A stretch of 15,996 nucleotides of DNA from Pelagibacteraceae bacterium (GTDB taxonomy: Bacteria > Pseudomonadota > Alphaproteobacteria > HIMB59 > GCA-002718135): NCBI GenBank assembly GCA_002718135.1, contig PBDN01000013.1, positions 1 to 15,996 of the forward strand. The letters are read 5' to 3'. The notes under the pieces were generated by a model. The model was not told where the DNA came from. It searched no databases and saw nothing but the letters and a program-made list of their open reading frames with translations. A program made the position numbers and the translations under genes. Positions 14,306-15,996 of this stretch are shown here, piece after piece (positions within the stretch are counted from its first letter, which is position 1; each line of letters begins with the position of its first letter).

Positions 14306-15043
14306 TTAATTGTCAGGTAAGCTTAATTTTATCATTCTACCGCCATCTATTGTCCAAACTTGACCAGTTACAAAACTCGCTTCTTCAGAAACTAACCAAC
14401 TAACTAATTGAGCCACTTCTTTTGGACTACCAATTTTTCCTACAGGGTGAATAGTTTTTAATTTGTTTTTAAATATCTCTTCATTATCTAAATTTTTTAT
14501 ATAATTTTCATTAAGTGCCGTATTTATCCATCCAGGAGCAATTGCATTGCAACGAACTCCATCAGATCCGTGATCAACAGCAACTGCTCTCGTTAGTCCA
14601 TGCAAACCTGCTTTTGATGCCCCATAGGCTGGATGTCGTGGATTATTTCCTATTCCTTCTATAGATCCTACATTAACAATTGATCCATTATGTTTTTTTA
14701 AAAGAAACATTGCATGCTTAATTAGTAAAAAAGGTACAGTTAAATTAATCAACATGTGATTATTCCATTCTTCTAAAGTAATTTCTTCTACAGTTCCCTC
14801 CAACATTATACCCGCATTGTTTATTAGAATATCTAGTCTACCTGCAGAGCTATTTAATTTTGATATAATTTGTTTGGGGGAATTAATATCATTAAGATCA
14901 ATTATAATATCTTCATGTAAAGATTTTGTACGTTGAGCACAAAAAACTCTTGCACCTTTTTCAGCCAAAATATTTGCAGTAGCAGCTCCTATACCAGATG
15001 ATCCTCCCGTTATCAAAGCAACTTTATTTTTGAAATTAGTCAT
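14306..15043 (-). CDS. Short-chain dehydrogenase/reductase (SDR), first of a tandem pair by coordinate
   Basis: This classical SDR of 245 residues carries the cofactor motif TGGSSGIG (12-19), NNAG (75-78), catalytic Ser127, Tyr140 and Lys144 (YGASK), and a C-terminal VTGQVWTIDGG. The ATG at 15043 is preferred over an in-frame ATG at 15085. It gives the standard N-terminus MTNFKNKVALITGG and a 4-bp ATGA overlap with the preceding SDR gene, whereas the longer form adds 14 residues lying wholly inside that gene. Residues after the second strand (AQRT) lack the acidic NAD-selecting residue, so NADP use is possible. The substrate is unknown; a sugar or polyol derivative is plausible in this neighbourhood. 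Confidence 0.88.
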   Translation of the reverse strand: MTNFKNKVALITGGSSGIGAATANILAEKGARVFCAQRTKSLHEDIIIDLNDINSPKQIISKLNSSAGRLDILINNAGIMLEGTVEEITLEEWNNHMLINLTVPFLLIKHAMFLLKKHNGSIVNVGSIEGIGNNPRHPAYGASKAGLHGLTRAVAVDHGSDGVRCNAIAPGWINTALNENYIKNLDNEEIFKNKLKTIHPVGKIGSPKEVAQLVSWLVSEEASFVTGQVWTIDGGRMIKLSLPDN

Positions 15044-15777
15044 AAAACTGGTTTGCCTCCATTGACCTCTACAATTGATCCACACATATATCTAGATTCA
15101 TCAGACAATAAAAATAAAATTACATCAACTATATCCTTAGGATCTGCAATCCTGCCTATTGGTACTGTTTTATTTAATTCATCTATTGCTTTATCAATAT
15201 TTAATCCTCTAACCTCAAAACCACTACGTATCATTTTTGTATTAACTTCATTTGGACAAACAGCATTAACGCGAATACCTTGACCAGCATGATCTAAACC
15301 CAAACATTGTGTTAATGAAGCAATAGCGGATTTAGACATAACATATAGTGGGTGATTTGGTCCTGGTCTTAACCCCCAACAAGAGGACACATTGACTATA
15401 ACGCTACCCTTTTGCATTAATCGAATACTTGATCTGCACAAACGAAATGGCGCCTCTACATTTACTTTCATTGTTAAATTATAATCTTCATCTGTAGCTT
15501 CATCAATTCTACCTCTGGTAATTACTCCTGCCACATTACATAAAATATCTAAACCGCCTAATTTATCAAAAACATTTTTTGGTAAATTGTCACAGAAATT
15601 TGAATCTAATAAATCTCCATCAAAATTTGCATCAGCTATGATTTGAGATGTATCTAAATCAGTTACGGCTACTATGGCTCCTTCATTTTTTAAACATTCA
15701 ACTAAAACACTGCCAATACCACCATTAGCACCTGTTACTAATGCTTTCTTATTTTTAAATCTCTGTAAAATATTCAT
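15040..15777 (-). CDS. Short-chain dehydrogenase/reductase (SDR), second of the pair
   Basis: This classical SDR of 245 residues has TGANGGIG (15-22), NVAG (81-84), Ser131/132 in SSCWG, Tyr145 and Lys149 (YVMSK), and the C-terminal CGSIVEVNGG. Asp40 at the end of the second strand (VAVTDLD) suggests NAD preference, unlike its neighbour. The pair may run two sequential or opposing redox steps on one substrate, but this is inference. Its end overlaps the next SDR gene by ATGA. Its own start is overlapped in the same way by a 45-codon reading frame that runs through a tRNA-Pro remnant. No Shine-Dalgarno is visible. Confidence 0.88.
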   Translation of the reverse strand: MNILQRFKNKKALVTGANGGIGSVLVECLKNEGAIVAVTDLDTSQIIADANFDGDLLDSNFCDNLPKNVFDKLGGLDILCNVAGVITRGRIDEATDEDYNLTMKVNVEAPFRLCRSSIRLMQKGSVIVNVSSCWGLRPGPNHPLYVMSKSAIASLTQCLGLDHAGQGIRVNAVCPNEVNTKMIRSGFEVRGLNIDKAIDELNKTVPIGRIADPKDIVDVILFLLSDESRYMCGSIVEVNGGKPVL

Positions 15778-15810
15778 AAATAATAATTAAAAGTTAACAT
15801 AAAAGATCTC

Positions 15811-15839
15811 AGTATAGAAGATGAAGTTATAATCTTAAA
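15811..15839 (-). promoter_or_regulatory. Possible promoter for the SDR pair
   Basis: On the minus strand TATACT (15816-15811) forms a good -10 box. Seventeen bases upstream lies only a weak -35, TTTAAG (15839-15834). Transcription would start about 27 nt before the SDR ATG at 15777, downstream of the tRNA remnant. Confidence 0.35.
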
Positions 15840-15853
15840 AAAACTAGAAAACA

Positions 15854-15899
15854 TGGTCGGGGAGAAAGGATTCGAACCTTCGACCCCCTGGTCCCAAAC
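15854..15899 (-). pseudogene. 3' half of tRNA-Pro(UGG); probable attachment-site remnant
   Basis: The minus strand contains the tRNA-Pro 3' portion without gaps. It has the anticodon loop TTTGGGA with anticodon TGG, the 3' anticodon-stem strand CCAGG, variable loop GGGTC, T arm GAAGG-TTCGAAT-CCTTT, acceptor strand CTCCCCG, discriminator A and CCA. The 5' acceptor strand, D arm and 5' anticodon strand are absent. The upstream sequence (CAAACCAA...) does not pair as a tRNA. A break in the anticodon stem/loop with an exact 3' half preserved is the usual product of tyrosine-integrase insertion into a tRNA gene. It cannot be a functional tRNA. Confidence 0.85.
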
Positions 15900-15925
15900 T
15901 TGGTTTGCCATTTTTAAGTTAAATT

Positions 15926-15958
15926 AAAAAACCTCAGAATACAAGTAAATCTGAGGTT
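15926..15958 (-). terminator. Intrinsic terminator, likely bidirectional
   Basis: An 8-bp perfect stem AACCTCAG/CTGAGGTT with a 13-nt loop is followed on the minus strand by a continuous T-run (CTGAGGTTTTTTAATTT). On the plus strand the stem is followed by the weaker ATTTT. It should end a minus-strand transcript entering from beyond the right edge and insulate the tRNA remnant and the SDR pair. The remaining bases to the window end hold no gene that I can recognise. Confidence 0.8.
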
Positions 15959-15996
15959 ATTTTCTCATTAGAGTATTTATATAAACAAATATTTTA

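Noticed and set aside
15044..15085. Longer N-terminus for the SDR gene starting at 15085.
   Set aside because: The extra 14 residues lie entirely inside the preceding SDR gene and precede a standard SDR N-terminus. The ATG at 15043 makes an ATGA overlap and is preferred.
15854..15899. The acceptor piece of a two-piece alphaproteobacterial tmRNA.
   Set aside because: The sequence keeps a full anticodon loop with TGG and a tRNA-like variable loop. It shows no tag reading frame or tmRNA-type pairing.
15854..15996. A split tRNA-Pro interrupted by an intron, or a permuted tRNA.
   Set aside because: The break is in the anticodon stem 5' to the loop, not at a known group I intron site. No 5' half is visible in the remaining bases, and a terminator lies between. 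An integration scar fits better.
1..15996. CRISPR array, insertion sequence or a defence cassette.
   Set aside because: I found no regularly spaced repeats, no transposase-like protein and no terminal inverted repeats. All sizeable genes belong to metabolic, transport or small accessory families.

Overview
This is a compact, strongly A+T-rich bacterial chromosome segment. All but one of its genes lie on the minus strand, and most gaps are under 100 bp, with many stop/start overlaps (TAATG, TGATG, ATGA). The gene content includes an NDUFS4-like complex I accessory protein, a long DmdC-type acyl-CoA dehydrogenase, a small cysteine-motif (HC-X5-R) phosphatase family and IolC/IolB-type inositol catabolism. 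Together with the A+T bias this suggests a streamlined marine alphaproteobacterium, for example SAR11-like or the AEGEAN-169/HIMB59 type. That placement is an inference from composition and gene families, not a phylogenetic result.

Layout, left to right. 1-1488 (minus): a GFA-type zinc-binding protein, then IolC (5-dehydro-2-deoxygluconokinase), then the start of an IolB-like isomerase that leaves the window. 1545-2165 (plus): a lone 2OG-Fe(II) oxygenase-like gene, probably leaderless, ending 2 bp from a tRNA-Arg(UCU) on the other strand. 2292-6668 (minus): a run transcribed as HC-X5-R phosphatase, apt, thiolase, long acyl-CoA dehydrogenase and NDUFS4-like protein, leading into the tRNA-Arg. 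6669-6695: a clear intrinsic terminator closing the next unit. 6716-10111 (minus): a carbohydrate-type ABC importer ordered permease, permease, binding protein, with no ATPase. 10197-11368 (minus): a class I glutamine amidotransferase and a MOSC-domain protein. 11407-14210 (minus): a tri-histidine fatty acid hydroxylase/sterol desaturase homologue overlapping adenine deaminase. 14306-15777 (minus): two short-chain dehydrogenases joined by an ATGA overlap.

The right end is the most unusual part. At 15854-15899 there is an intact 3' half of a tRNA-Pro(UGG), from the anticodon loop to CCA, with no 5' half. It is followed further right by a hairpin terminator. This looks like the attachment-site scar left when an integrative element uses a tRNA-Pro gene. 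From the orientation, the element and the intact tRNA would lie to the right, outside the window.

Functional links: iolC/iolB handle inositol breakdown. The acyl-CoA dehydrogenase and thiolase carry out two steps of beta-oxidation-type chemistry, with electrons going via ETF to a respiratory chain in which the NDUFS4-like protein acts. Apt and adenine deaminase represent two alternative fates of adenine (salvage to AMP, or deamination to hypoxanthine). The ABC importer and the two SDRs fit carbohydrate or organic-solute uptake and oxidation, but the substrates cannot be read from the sequence. I see no CRISPR array, insertion sequence or complete prophage module. No gap without a gene exceeds 300 bases.
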